Of a stretch of DNA of 13,202 nucleotides, positions 1 to 6,807 are shown piece after piece. Location of the stretch: NCBI GenBank assembly GCA_046046455.1, contig JBJOJS010000019.1, forward strand, positions 1 through 13,202, written 5' to 3'. The DNA comes from Mxb001 sp046046455 (GTDB lineage: Bacteria; Actinomycetota; Actinomycetes; S36-B12). The notes below the pieces were generated by a model. That model saw only the letters and a list, made by a program, of their open reading frames with translations, searched no databases and had not been told where the DNA came from. A program made the translations under genes and the position numbers. Positions within the stretch are counted from its first letter, which is position 1. Each line of letters begins with the position of its first letter.

Positions 1-35
1 ACGGCGGCCTTTCCGCGATGCCGTAGGCAGCGGTG

Positions 36-767
36 ATGGCACGCTACCTGCTCCTGCACGCGTTCCCCTTCGACGGCGCGATGTGGGACGACGTAGCCGA
101 TCAGCTCCGCGCGCAGGGGCATGAGGTGCTCGCCCCTGATCTGCGCGGCTTTGGGCAGGCTCCTCTGGGAGATCGGGCACCCGCGATCGGCGCGCTCGTC
201 GATGACATGCTCGACGTGATGGGGGAGCGACCCGCGGTGATCGCGGGATGCTCCATGGGCGGGTACGTCGCCCTCGGCATCGCCGCACGACGGCCTGATC
301 TCGTGGCAGCCCTCGCCCTCGTCGACACGAAGGCGACGGCCGATCCGGAGCAGGCCCGGGCGCACCGGCTCCGCATCGCCGAGGCGGCGGAGGCAGGCGA
401 GGCGTGGTGGGCCGGCATGGTGGACGGCCTACTGGGTGAGACCACCCGGCGCACGCGGCCCGATCTCGTGGCACGTGTGGAGGGAGTGCTGGAGACGGCC
501 TCGCCGCGCACGGTCGCCTGGGCCCAGAGGGCAATGGCAGCCCGACCCGATTCCCGCGAGCCACTGGCCATGCTGACCGCACCCGTCACCGTGATCATGG
601 GCGAGGAGGACACGATGAGTCCCCTGGCCGAGCAGGAGCTCATCCTCGAGGCAGTGCCCCACGCGCGCTGGGTGCCTGTGCCAGGCTCCGGTCATCTCAC
701 GCCGATGGAGGCACCCGAGGCCGTGGCGGCCGCGTTGATGCAGATGGCGGCAGGGCAGGGGGACTAG
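36..767 (+). CDS. Alpha/beta-fold hydrolase
   Basis: This is a 243-residue alpha/beta hydrolase of the AB_hydrolase_1/6 type. What is seen: an N-terminal oxyanion-hole strand (LLLHAFPFDG, residues 5-14), the nucleophile elbow GCSMGG with Ser73, a likely acidic residue Asp192 in GEEDTMSP, and the catalytic His220 in GSGH near the C-terminus. All three triad residues are in the expected order and the length is normal. The substrate cannot be told; the family includes esterases, lactonases and C-C hydrolases. An in-frame TAG at 24-26 limits how far upstream the gene can start. GTG at 33 and ATG at 36 are both possible. I chose ATG 36 because an AGG lies 8 bases upstream and because another frame ends in TGA at 34-36, giving a TGATG overlap typical of translational coupling to an upstream gene outside the window. 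The stop TAG overlaps the stop of the convergent acyltransferase in a shared CTAG. Confidence 0.85.
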   Translation: MARYLLLHAFPFDGAMWDDVADQLRAQGHEVLAPDLRGFGQAPLGDRAPAIGALVDDMLDVMGERPAVIAGCSMGGYVALGIAARRPDLVAALALVDTKATADPEQARAHRLRIAEAAEAGEAWWAGMVDGLLGETTRRTRPDLVARVEGVLETASPRTVAWAQRAMAARPDSREPLAMLTAPVTVIMGEEDTMSPLAEQELILEAVPHARWVPVPGSGHLTPMEAPEAVAAALMQMAAGQGD

Positions 768-2707
768 CCTGCAGCGTTGGGATCCATGCCGACGGCGCGC
801 ATGATCTCGCGTACGAAGGCCTTGATCCCCGACGGCCACTGCGGATGCGTGCCGTCGCTGACGAAGTACTCCGGATTGTCGACCGACACGGAGTACCAGT
901 CGGCGATGACGGCGTTGGGGTACTCGGGCACCACCTGGGCGATGAGCTCGTTGTTGGGCTCCATCCACGGTCGCGGCACGTTGGTGTTGACCACCACGAC
1001 ACGCTCGCGATCGCTGAGGATGTCGAGCATCTCGCGGAGTTGCTCCTCGGTGACGATGCCGTTGGTGCCGGTATGGAGGACAACGGTCGGTGCGAGCAGC
1101 CCCTTCTTGGACAGCTTCTGCACGCGCTCGAGCACACCGGAGGCCTGGCGGCTCACCTCAGCGTCCACCTGGGTGCCATCGATCTTCTCCGTGAGTTGGC
1201 TGGCCACGCCCAGCATCACCGAGTCGCCGATCGCGGTGAGCGCGCCGTTGGCGTTGGTGGGCAATCCGTCGGCAGATGGCGTGCTCGGATCCGCGCTCGC
1301 CGATGCGTCGGGGGAGGGCGCGGGCGAGGCGCCGTCGCTCGGCGTCGTGCTCGGCTCGTCGATGAGGATCTCCGTGGGGCCGCCGTCGGCGATGCCGATC
1401 GCCGCGGCGACGTCGTCGGGGATGGCCTGGTCAGCGGGCTTGGCCGTGGCGAGTCCTGCACCCATGAGGCCGAGGGCGGCGATGGCGACACCGCTGCTGG
1501 CCAGGATGCGACGGCCGAGGTAGGCGCGCTCGTCGGGCTCGGCCTCCCGCCAGCGGGTCATGAAGGCGCCGATGGCACCGCGACGAATGGGGATCTCGAC
1601 GTAGCGGTAGGAGATCTCCGCGACGAGGAAGGTGAGCCCGAGCCGGAGAGCGAGAAGCGCAGGTCCGTCGAGCGGGATGTCGAGTTCGGGGCGAGTGATG
1701 ACGTAGATGGGCCAGTGGTAGAGGTAGAGGCCGTAGGAGCGCTGACCGATGTAACGCCACGGCTGCGACCCGATCATCCGGCCGAAGGGCGCCCCCGGAT
1801 GGCTGGCCGCCGCGATGAGGACGCACACGACGGCGGACAGCGCGAGGAAGCCGCCGCGGTAGAGGAAGCTCGAGTACTCGCCGACCTGCCAGAAGAAGTA
1901 GAGGACGATGAGCAGTGCCGCGAAACCCACGGCGGTGACGACCGCCTTGGCGCCCATCGTGAGCCGCGTCGAGAGGCGCCCGGGCCGCCACACGATCGCG
2001 AGAGCCGCTCCGAGGAGCAGGCCCATGATGTGACTATCGGAGCCGAAGTAGGCACGGCTGGGATCGGCCTCGAGCGGGTAGCCATTGGTGATGGCGAGGT
2101 AGGCCATCCAGGCAGTCGAGGCCAGGGCGCCCGCGAGGGCGACGTAGAAGACACCGCGACGCCCGCGCCATCGCAGCAGGATGAGGACCAGCGCCGGCCA
2201 GATCAGATAGAACTGCTCCTCCACCGCAAGTGACCACAGGTGCTGCAGGAATGGCGGCCTGCCGATCGCCTCGAAGTAGGACGCGTCCGAGAAGATGTAC
2301 CACCAGTTGGTGACGTAGAAGAGCGAGGCGATGGCGTCGGCGCGGAACTGCGCGGCGGAGTCCCGGTAGATGAACGCCGCGAGCATGCCCACCACGACGA
2401 GCATGAGGATCAGCGCGGGGAGGAGTCGCTTGGCTCGGGCGAGGTAGAAGCGCTTGAAGTCGATGCGGCCGGAGCGGTTGTACTCCTCCACGATCAAGGT
2501 GGTGATGAGGAAGCCCGAGAGCACGAAGAACACGTCGACGCCGAGGAAGCCGCCCCGCATCCACGTGAGATCACCGTGGTAGAGGAGGACGCCGAGGACG
2601 GCAAGGGCGCGGATCCCGTCGAGGCCCGGGAGGTAGCCCATCTCGCCGGCCCGGCGACCGCGATCGAGATGCCAGGGCTGGCGGTCGGTGATCTGGCTCG
2701 TCGCCAC
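764..2707 (-). CDS. Membrane acyltransferase (OafA/OatA type) with C-terminal SGNH domain
   Basis: This 647-residue integral membrane protein probably O-acylates a cell-surface polysaccharide, peptidoglycan or lipid; the acceptor is unknown. The N-terminal part is an acyltransferase-3 (YrhL/OafA) domain: GYLPGLDGIRALAV at residues 24-37, the family R-X10-H pair (Arg33, His44), then GGFLGVDVFFVLSGFLIT and about ten hydrophobic helices up to about residue 430. A Pro/Ser/Thr/Asp-rich linker (about 452-484) leads to an SGNH/GDSL-like domain with GDSV (494-497, Ser496), HTGTNG (545-550) and a DGTH catalytic block (Asp618, His621). The two-domain plan matches OatA-like enzymes, in which the membrane domain carries the acyl group across and the extracytoplasmic SGNH domain transfers it. 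I chose GTG at 2707 because AGGAAGG (2715-2721) sits 7 bases upstream. In-frame ATGs at 2761 and 2878 lack such a site and the latter would overlap ccr. It follows ccr by 73 bases and may be co-transcribed with it, but no shared function is evident. Confidence 0.88.
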   Translation of the reverse strand: MATSQITDRQPWHLDRGRRAGEMGYLPGLDGIRALAVLGVLLYHGDLTWMRGGFLGVDVFFVLSGFLITTLIVEEYNRSGRIDFKRFYLARAKRLLPALILMLVVVGMLAAFIYRDSAAQFRADAIASLFYVTNWWYIFSDASYFEAIGRPPFLQHLWSLAVEEQFYLIWPALVLILLRWRGRRGVFYVALAGALASTAWMAYLAITNGYPLEADPSRAYFGSDSHIMGLLLGAALAIVWRPGRLSTRLTMGAKAVVTAVGFAALLIVLYFFWQVGEYSSFLYRGGFLALSAVVCVLIAAASHPGAPFGRMIGSQPWRYIGQRSYGLYLYHWPIYVITRPELDIPLDGPALLALRLGLTFLVAEISYRYVEIPIRRGAIGAFMTRWREAEPDERAYLGRRILASSGVAIAALGLMGAGLATAKPADQAIPDDVAAAIGIADGGPTEILIDEPSTTPSDGASPAPSPDASASADPSTPSADGLPTNANGALTAIGDSVMLGVASQLTEKIDGTQVDAEVSRQASGVLERVQKLSKKGLLAPTVVLHTGTNGIVTEEQLREMLDILSDRERVVVVNTNVPRPWMEPNNELIAQVVPEYPNAVIADWYSVSVDNPEYFVSDGTHPQWPSGIKAFVREIMRAVGMDPNAAG

Positions 2708-2714
2708 CGTCGCC

Positions 2715-2721
2715 CCTTCCT
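2715..2721 (-). promoter_or_regulatory. Shine-Dalgarno site deciding the acyltransferase start
   Basis: Read on the minus strand this is AGGAAGG, 7 bases before the GTG at 2707. It is the only good ribosome-binding site near the possible starts. It trims the protein to begin just before the conserved GYLPGLDGIRAL motif and leaves a 73-base gap to ccr. Confidence 0.6.
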
Positions 2722-2780
2722 GGTCCCACGGGAGCGATGCCGACCTGCTCGCCCGGGTCATCGTACGTGGGCGACCGCGC

Positions 2781-4112
2781 TCAAGCCCCCGCGAAACGGG
2801 TGATGTTGGGGAGGTGTCGCTCACGCATCTGGGGGTCCCGGACCCCCAGGCCCTCCTCGGGAGCCAGGCACAGGACACCGACCTTGCCCTGATGGGCGTT
2901 GCGGTGCACCTCGTAGGCCGCCTGCCCGGCGCCCTCGAGCGGGAACGTCTTGGACAGGGTCGGATGGATCAGGCCCCGTGAGATGAGGCGATTCGCCTCG
3001 TAGGCCTCGCGGTAGTTGGCGAAGTGCGAGCCGACGATGCTCTTGAGATTCATCCAGAGGTAGCGGTTGTCGTACTCGTGCATGTAGCCCGACGTGGATG
3101 CGCAGGTGGTGATCGTGCCGCCCTTGCGGGTGACGTAGACGCTGGCCCCGAAGGTCTCGCGCCCGGGATGCTCGAAGACGATGTCGACGTCCTCGCCGCC
3201 CGTGAGCTCGCGGATGCGCTTGCCGAGCCGCTGCCACTCCTTGGGGTCCTGGGTGTGCTCATCCTTCCAGAAGCGGTAGTCCTCATCGCGGCGGTTGATG
3301 ATGAGTTCGGCCCCCATCGCACGGCACAGGTCGGCCTTGTCCTCGCTCGAGACGACGCAGATCGGGATCGCTCCGCCGTTGACGGCGTACTGCGTGGCGT
3401 AGGAGCCCAGGCCGCCGGACGCACCCCAGATGAGGACGATGTCGCCCTGCTTCATCCCCGCGCCATTGCGGGACACCAGTTGGCGGTAGGCCGTCGAATT
3501 GACCAGTCCCGGTGCGGCGGCCTCCTCCCAGGTGAGGTGCGCGGGCTTGGGTAGAAGCTGATTGGACTTCACCAGGGCGATCTCCGCGAGTCCGCCGAAA
3601 TTGGTCTCGAAGCCCCAGATGCGCTGCTCGGGATCGAGCATCGTGTCGTTGTGCCCGAGGGGGCTCTCGAGATCGACCGACAGGCAGTGGGCGACCACCT
3701 CATCGCCGGGCTTCCATGCGTTGACCCCCGGCCCCACGCGCAGGACCACGCCCGACGCGTCGGAGCCGATCACGTGATACGGCAGGTCATGGCGCTCGCC
3801 GAGCTCGCCCGTGCGACCGAGCTTCTCCAAGAAGCCGAAGGTCGACACGGGCTCGAAGATCGAGGACCACACCGTGTTGTAGTTGATCGAGCTCGCCATC
3901 ACGGCGATGAGCGCCTCACCGGGACCGGGCTCGGGCAGCGGCACATCATCGATGTGAAGGGATGCGCGTGGGTCCTTGTCCCAGGTGGCCTGCCCTTCGA
4001 ACATTCCCGCCTCGTCCTTGTGGACCGTCACCCCGCGGTAGGACTCGGGGAGCGGGAGACCGCCGATCTCGGCGCCGGCTCCGGCCAGGATGGCGTCGCG
4101 GATCTGCTCCAT
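2781..4112 (-). CDS. ccr: Crotonyl-CoA carboxylase/reductase
   Basis: This 443-residue enzyme of the zinc-free medium-chain dehydrogenase/reductase family reduces crotonyl-CoA with NADPH while fixing CO2, giving (2S)-ethylmalonyl-CoA in the cytoplasm. It is the signature enzyme of the ethylmalonyl-CoA pathway and a source of C4 extender units. The four residues known to hold CO2 in the Kitasatospora enzyme (Asn81, Phe170, Glu171, His365) are all present at a constant offset of two: Asn79 in SSINYNTVW, Phe168-Glu169 in WGFETNF, and His363 in VGSHFANY. The nucleotide-binding loop WGASGGLGSYA is at 229-239. The length is normal for the family, and the retained CO2 pocket argues against a plain enoyl reductase. 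The ATG at 4112 has a GAGGGGAG ribosome-binding sequence a few bases upstream. It lies 49 bases downstream of the epimerase on the same strand, so the two are probably one transcript. Confidence 0.95.
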   Translation of the reverse strand: MEQIRDAILAGAGAEIGGLPLPESYRGVTVHKDEAGMFEGQATWDKDPRASLHIDDVPLPEPGPGEALIAVMASSINYNTVWSSIFEPVSTFGFLEKLGRTGELGERHDLPYHVIGSDASGVVLRVGPGVNAWKPGDEVVAHCLSVDLESPLGHNDTMLDPEQRIWGFETNFGGLAEIALVKSNQLLPKPAHLTWEEAAAPGLVNSTAYRQLVSRNGAGMKQGDIVLIWGASGGLGSYATQYAVNGGAIPICVVSSEDKADLCRAMGAELIINRRDEDYRFWKDEHTQDPKEWQRLGKRIRELTGGEDVDIVFEHPGRETFGASVYVTRKGGTITTCASTSGYMHEYDNRYLWMNLKSIVGSHFANYREAYEANRLISRGLIHPTLSKTFPLEGAGQAAYEVHRNAHQGKVGVLCLAPEEGLGVRDPQMRERHLPNITRFAGA

Positions 4113-4147
4113 GGTGCTCCCCTCGGACCGCGTCGGTGGCGACGCTT

Positions 4148-4157
4148 AACGATCGTT
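4148..4157. promoter_or_regulatory. 10-bp palindrome between epimerase and ccr (possible operator)
   Basis: AACGATCGTT is a perfect palindrome in the 49-base gap between the epimerase stop and the ccr start. One further matching pair lies beyond a mismatch (T4146/A4159). Its A/T content stands out locally. A TetR-like operator is possible, but it fits no motif I can name with confidence, and a 10-bp palindrome can occur by chance. Confidence 0.2.
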
Positions 4158-4161
4158 CATG

Positions 4162-4599
4162 CTAATGGCCGGTACTGGCACCTGTCGCGGGCTCAACCAG
4201 CTCCACGAGAACGCCGCCGCAGTCCTTGGGGTGGGCGAAGTTGACGCGGGATCCCGCCGTACCCGTCTTGGGGGTGTCATAGAGCATGCGCACCCCCGCG
4301 GCGCGCAGCCGGTCAGCCGCGACCTCGATGTCGTCGACGGCGTAGGCGACCTGCTGGATGCCCGGCCCCTGACGGTCGAGGAATTTGCCGATCGGCGAGT
4401 CAGGGCGCAGCGGGGCGAGGAGCTGGATGTGCGAGTCGCCCACGGCGAGCATCGCCTCGCGCACGCCCTGCTCCTCGTTGACCTCCTCATGCACGACCTC
4501 GACCCCGAAGGCGTCGGCGTAGAAGCGAATGGCCTCGTCCAGGTCCGGCACCGCGATGCCGACATGGTCGATACGGGTGATCACCGGGTCGGTCGCCAT
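4162..4599 (-). CDS. mce: Methylmalonyl-CoA / ethylmalonyl-CoA epimerase
   Basis: This 145-residue protein of the vicinal-oxygen-chelate (glyoxalase) fold interconverts (2S)- and (2R)-methylmalonyl-CoA. Next to ccr it probably also handles ethylmalonyl-CoA, as dual-specificity epimerases do. Signature elements are RIDHVGIAVPDLDEAIRFY (His12), NEEQGVREAML (Glu48, the general base position in the Propionibacterium enzyme), SHIQLLAP (Gln59), GSRVNFAHPKDCGGVLVEL (Glu133). Metal ligands in the classic enzyme are His, Gln, His, Glu; here the third is Gln83, because the usual GxHH is GIQQ (82-83). I recall mycobacterial homologues also having QQ, so this looks like a lineage variant and not damage. 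ATG 4599 was chosen because GGAGGAG lies just upstream on the minus strand and the VOC motif starts at once; the open frame continues upstream only as antisense of the thiolase gene. It is the first gene of the leftward cluster and is divergent from the thiolase across 87 bases. Confidence 0.9.
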   Translation of the reverse strand: MATDPVITRIDHVGIAVPDLDEAIRFYADAFGVEVVHEEVNEEQGVREAMLAVGDSHIQLLAPLRPDSPIGKFLDRQGPGIQQVAYAVDDIEVAADRLRAAGVRMLYDTPKTGTAGSRVNFAHPKDCGGVLVELVEPATGASTGH

Positions 4600-4686
4600 G
4601 GCTCCTCCAGGGGGTGCGGGCCCACGGCCCTCGCTAGGGTGACCCCATCGTCGCAAGCGTCCGGTGAGGGCGCGCTCGGAGGTGTC
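4600..4686. promoter_or_regulatory. Divergent promoter region between epimerase and thiolase
   Basis: These 87 bases separate two divergent starts, so promoters for both the epimerase-ccr cluster and the thiolase-meaB-trx operon should lie here or overlap the coding ends. A TANNNT-type -10 candidate, TAGGGT at 4635-4640, points rightward, but I see no convincing -35. GGAGGTG at 4678-4684 is a strong ribosome-binding site for the thiolase. On the minus strand GGAGGAG serves the epimerase. The small shared interval allows joint control of both arms by one regulator. Confidence 0.4.
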
Positions 4687-5865
4687 ATGTCCGTCATCGT
4701 CGCGGGGGCCCGGACCCCCATGGGTCGCCTCCTCGGAGCCTTCAAGGGGCTCTCCGCCGCCGACCTCGGCGGGGTCGCCATCAGGGCCGCGCTCGAGCGC
4801 TCCGGCGTGCGGCCCGACCAGGTCGACTACGTGATCATGGGCCAGGTCCTCCAGGCCGGCACGGGACAGATCACCGCGCGTCAGGCCGCCGTCAAGGCCG
4901 GCATCGGCATGGACGTCCCCGCCCTCACCATCAACAAGGTGTGCCTCTCGGGACTGGATGCGATCGCCCTCGCCGACCAGCTCATCCGCGCGGGCGAGTT
5001 CGACATCGTCGTCGCGGGGGGCATGGAGTCGATGACGAATGCCCCGCATCTGCTCACCGGCTCGCGGGAGGGCGTGAAGTACGGCGACTGGTCCCTCGTC
5101 GACTCGATGGCCTTCGATGGACTCACCTGTGCCTTCGACCAGTGCGCCATGGGCGAGGCGACGGAGGGCTTCAACTCCCGATATGGACTCACGCGCGATG
5201 AGCAGGATGCGTTCGCTGCCCGATCCCATCAGCTCGCCGCCGCAGCGCAGGAAGCCGGCCGATTCGAGGACGAGATCGTCGCCGTCGAGATCCCGCAGCG
5301 CAAGGGCGATCCCATCGCCGTCACTCGAGACGAGGGCATCCGGCCCGACACGACGGTGGAGTCGCTGTCGGCCCTGCGCCCGGCCTTCGCCAAGGACGGC
5401 ACCATCACCGCCGGCTCTGCGTCGCAGATCTCCGACGGGGCTGCGGCCGTCGTCGTCATGAGCCGGGCCAAGGCGGAGGAGCTCGGCCTCTCGTGGCTTG
5501 CCGAGATCGGCGCTCACGGCGTCGTCGCCGGACCTGACGCGTCACTGCACGAGCAGCCTGCCCGCGCCATCCAGCGGGCGTGCGAAAAGCAGGGCATCAG
5601 CGTGAGCGATCTCGACCTCGTCGAGATCAACGAGGCCTTCGCAGCAGTGGGCATCGTGTCGACGCGCCAGCTGGGGGTGTCGGAGGACATCGTCAATGTC
5701 AACGGCGGTGCCATCGCGCTCGGGCACCCGATCGGCATGTCGGGTGCGCGCATCGTGCTCCACCTGGCCCATGAGCTTCGTCGCCGAGGCGGCGGCCTGG
5801 GCGCTGCAGCCCTGTGCGGTGGTGGCGGCCAGGGGGACGCGCTCATCATCAGCGTGCCTGCCTGA
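4687..5865 (+). CDS. Acetyl-CoA acetyltransferase (thiolase)
   Basis: This 392-residue biosynthetic-type thiolase II condenses two acetyl-CoA to acetoacetyl-CoA or runs the reverse cleavage. The start AGARTPMGRLLGAFKGL is typical. Catalytic residues are all visible: nucleophile Cys86 in NKVCLSGLDAI, Asn315 in the NEAFA motif (315-319), His347 in GGAIALGHPIGMSGAR, and Cys377 in ALCGGGGQGDA. Length matches the standard 390-395-residue family. The ATG at 4687 sits directly after GGAGGTG. It opens a rightward operon; its TGA (5863-5865) overlaps the next ATG by one base. In the ethylmalonyl-CoA route it would provide the acetoacetyl-CoA that becomes crotonyl-CoA for Ccr, which fits the divergent ccr cluster. 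The M. tuberculosis homologue in the same position is fadA4. The exact chain-length range cannot be read from sequence. Confidence 0.93.
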   Translation: MSVIVAGARTPMGRLLGAFKGLSAADLGGVAIRAALERSGVRPDQVDYVIMGQVLQAGTGQITARQAAVKAGIGMDVPALTINKVCLSGLDAIALADQLIRAGEFDIVVAGGMESMTNAPHLLTGSREGVKYGDWSLVDSMAFDGLTCAFDQCAMGEATEGFNSRYGLTRDEQDAFAARSHQLAAAAQEAGRFEDEIVAVEIPQRKGDPIAVTRDEGIRPDTTVESLSALRPAFAKDGTITAGSASQISDGAAAVVVMSRAKAEELGLSWLAEIGAHGVVAGPDASLHEQPARAIQRACEKQGISVSDLDLVEINEAFAAVGIVSTRQLGVSEDIVNVNGGAIALGHPIGMSGARIVLHLAHELRRRGGGLGAAALCGGGGQGDALIISVPA

Positions 5866-6785
5866 TGGAGGTCGACGAGCTGGTCGCCCGCGTCAGCGCG
5901 GGGGAGGCCCGCGCCGTCGCCCGACTCATCTCATGGGTCGAGGACGGTGCACCGGAGCTCGCCCATGCACTTGCTTCCCTGCCCGCGAGGCCACCCGCGT
6001 ATGTCATCGGGCTCACGGGTTCGCCCGGGGTGGGCAAGTCAACCGTCACGTCTGCACTCGTCGGTGCCTACCGCGCGCGAGAGCTGCGCGTGGGAGTGCT
6101 TGCCATCGACCCGAGCTCGCCCTTCACCGGTGGGGCTCTGCTCGGCGATCGCATCCGCATGCAAGAGCACGCGACGGACCCGGGGGTCTTCATCCGCTCG
6201 ATGGCCTCGCGCGGTCACCTCGGGGGCATGGCGGCGGCGACGCCGCAGGCTGTGCGCGTCCTCGAGGCGGCCGGCTGCGATGTCGTCCTCATCGAGACCG
6301 TGGGCGTCGGGCAGTCCGAGGTGGACGTCGCCGCGACAGCCGACGCCACGGTGGTGCTTCTCGCGCCCGGCATGGGTGATGGGGTGCAGGCCGCCAAGGC
6401 CGGCATCCTCGAGATCGCCGACATCGTGTGCGTCAACAAGGCCGATCGCGAGGGAGCGGAGGCAACGGCACGCGACGTACGCCAGATGCTCCGCTTGGGC
6501 ACCACCCTCGACGGATGGGCACCCCAGGTGGTCACGTCGATCGCGGCCCGAGGCGAGATCGACGACCTCATGGGCGCGCTGGACGCTCGGCGCGAGTGGC
6601 TGGCCGAGGGGGACCGCGGTTGGCAGCGCCGGCGTGCCCGCGCGACCGCCGAGATCCTCGCGCTCGCCGGAGGCCGTGCCCGGCTGCTGCTGACCGAGCG
6701 CCTCTCGCCGGAGACCATCGATGCCGTGGCCGAAGGCCGGATGAGCTCGTTCGTAGCCGCCGACGGGCTCCTCTCGCAGCCATGA
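5865..6785 (+). CDS. meaB: MeaB/ArgK-family GTPase, acyl-CoA mutase chaperone
   Basis: This 306-residue G3E P-loop GTPase is of the MeaB type (older name ArgK). Family members load and protect adenosylcobalamin in methylmalonyl-CoA mutase and related mutases. Visible motifs: Walker A GSPGVGKST (52-60), the MeaB block DPSSPFTGGALLGDRIRM (82-99), SRGHLGG (115-121), the switch region ETVGVGQSEVDV (144-155) and the guanine-specificity motif NKAD (191-194). It is slightly short relative to the roughly 330-residue Methylobacterium protein, mostly at the N-terminus. ATG 5865 overlaps the thiolase TGA (TGATG), and no separate Shine-Dalgarno site stands out, so translation is probably coupled. The epimerase, thiolase and Ccr nearby point to a methylmalonyl- or ethylmalonyl-CoA mutase client encoded elsewhere. 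From memory, Streptomyces has the same epimerase-thiolase-meaB grouping. Confidence 0.93.
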   Translation: MEVDELVARVSAGEARAVARLISWVEDGAPELAHALASLPARPPAYVIGLTGSPGVGKSTVTSALVGAYRARELRVGVLAIDPSSPFTGGALLGDRIRMQEHATDPGVFIRSMASRGHLGGMAAATPQAVRVLEAAGCDVVLIETVGVGQSEVDVAATADATVVLLAPGMGDGVQAAKAGILEIADIVCVNKADREGAEATARDVRQMLRLGTTLDGWAPQVVTSIAARGEIDDLMGALDARREWLAEGDRGWQRRRARATAEILALAGGRARLLLTERLSPETIDAVAEGRMSSFVAADGLLSQP

Positions 6786-6807
6786 TCGTGGATGCGAGGA
6801 TGAGCCC

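Noticed and set aside
1..35. Tail of an upstream gene
   Set aside because: Two frames end here (TAG 24-26 and TGA 34-36) and one stays open. With about ten codons visible none can be recognised, so it is mentioned only as context for the hydrolase start.
845..2803. Long rightward open frames opposite the acyltransferase
   Set aside because: They are composed of repetitive Glu/Asp/Arg/Gly-rich sequence antisense to a well-supported membrane protein, with no ribosome sites or motifs.
2708..2878. Acyltransferase starts at 2878 or 2761
   Set aside because: The first overlaps the ccr coding end and neither has a ribosome site; GTG 2707 has AGGAAGG at 7 bases.
4600..5517. Long leftward open frame extending the epimerase upstream across the thiolase gene
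   Set aside because: It lies antisense to a clear thiolase with all catalytic residues. Its sequence is Arg/Gly/Asp-rich without family motifs. A strong ribosome site and the VOC motif place the epimerase start at 4599.
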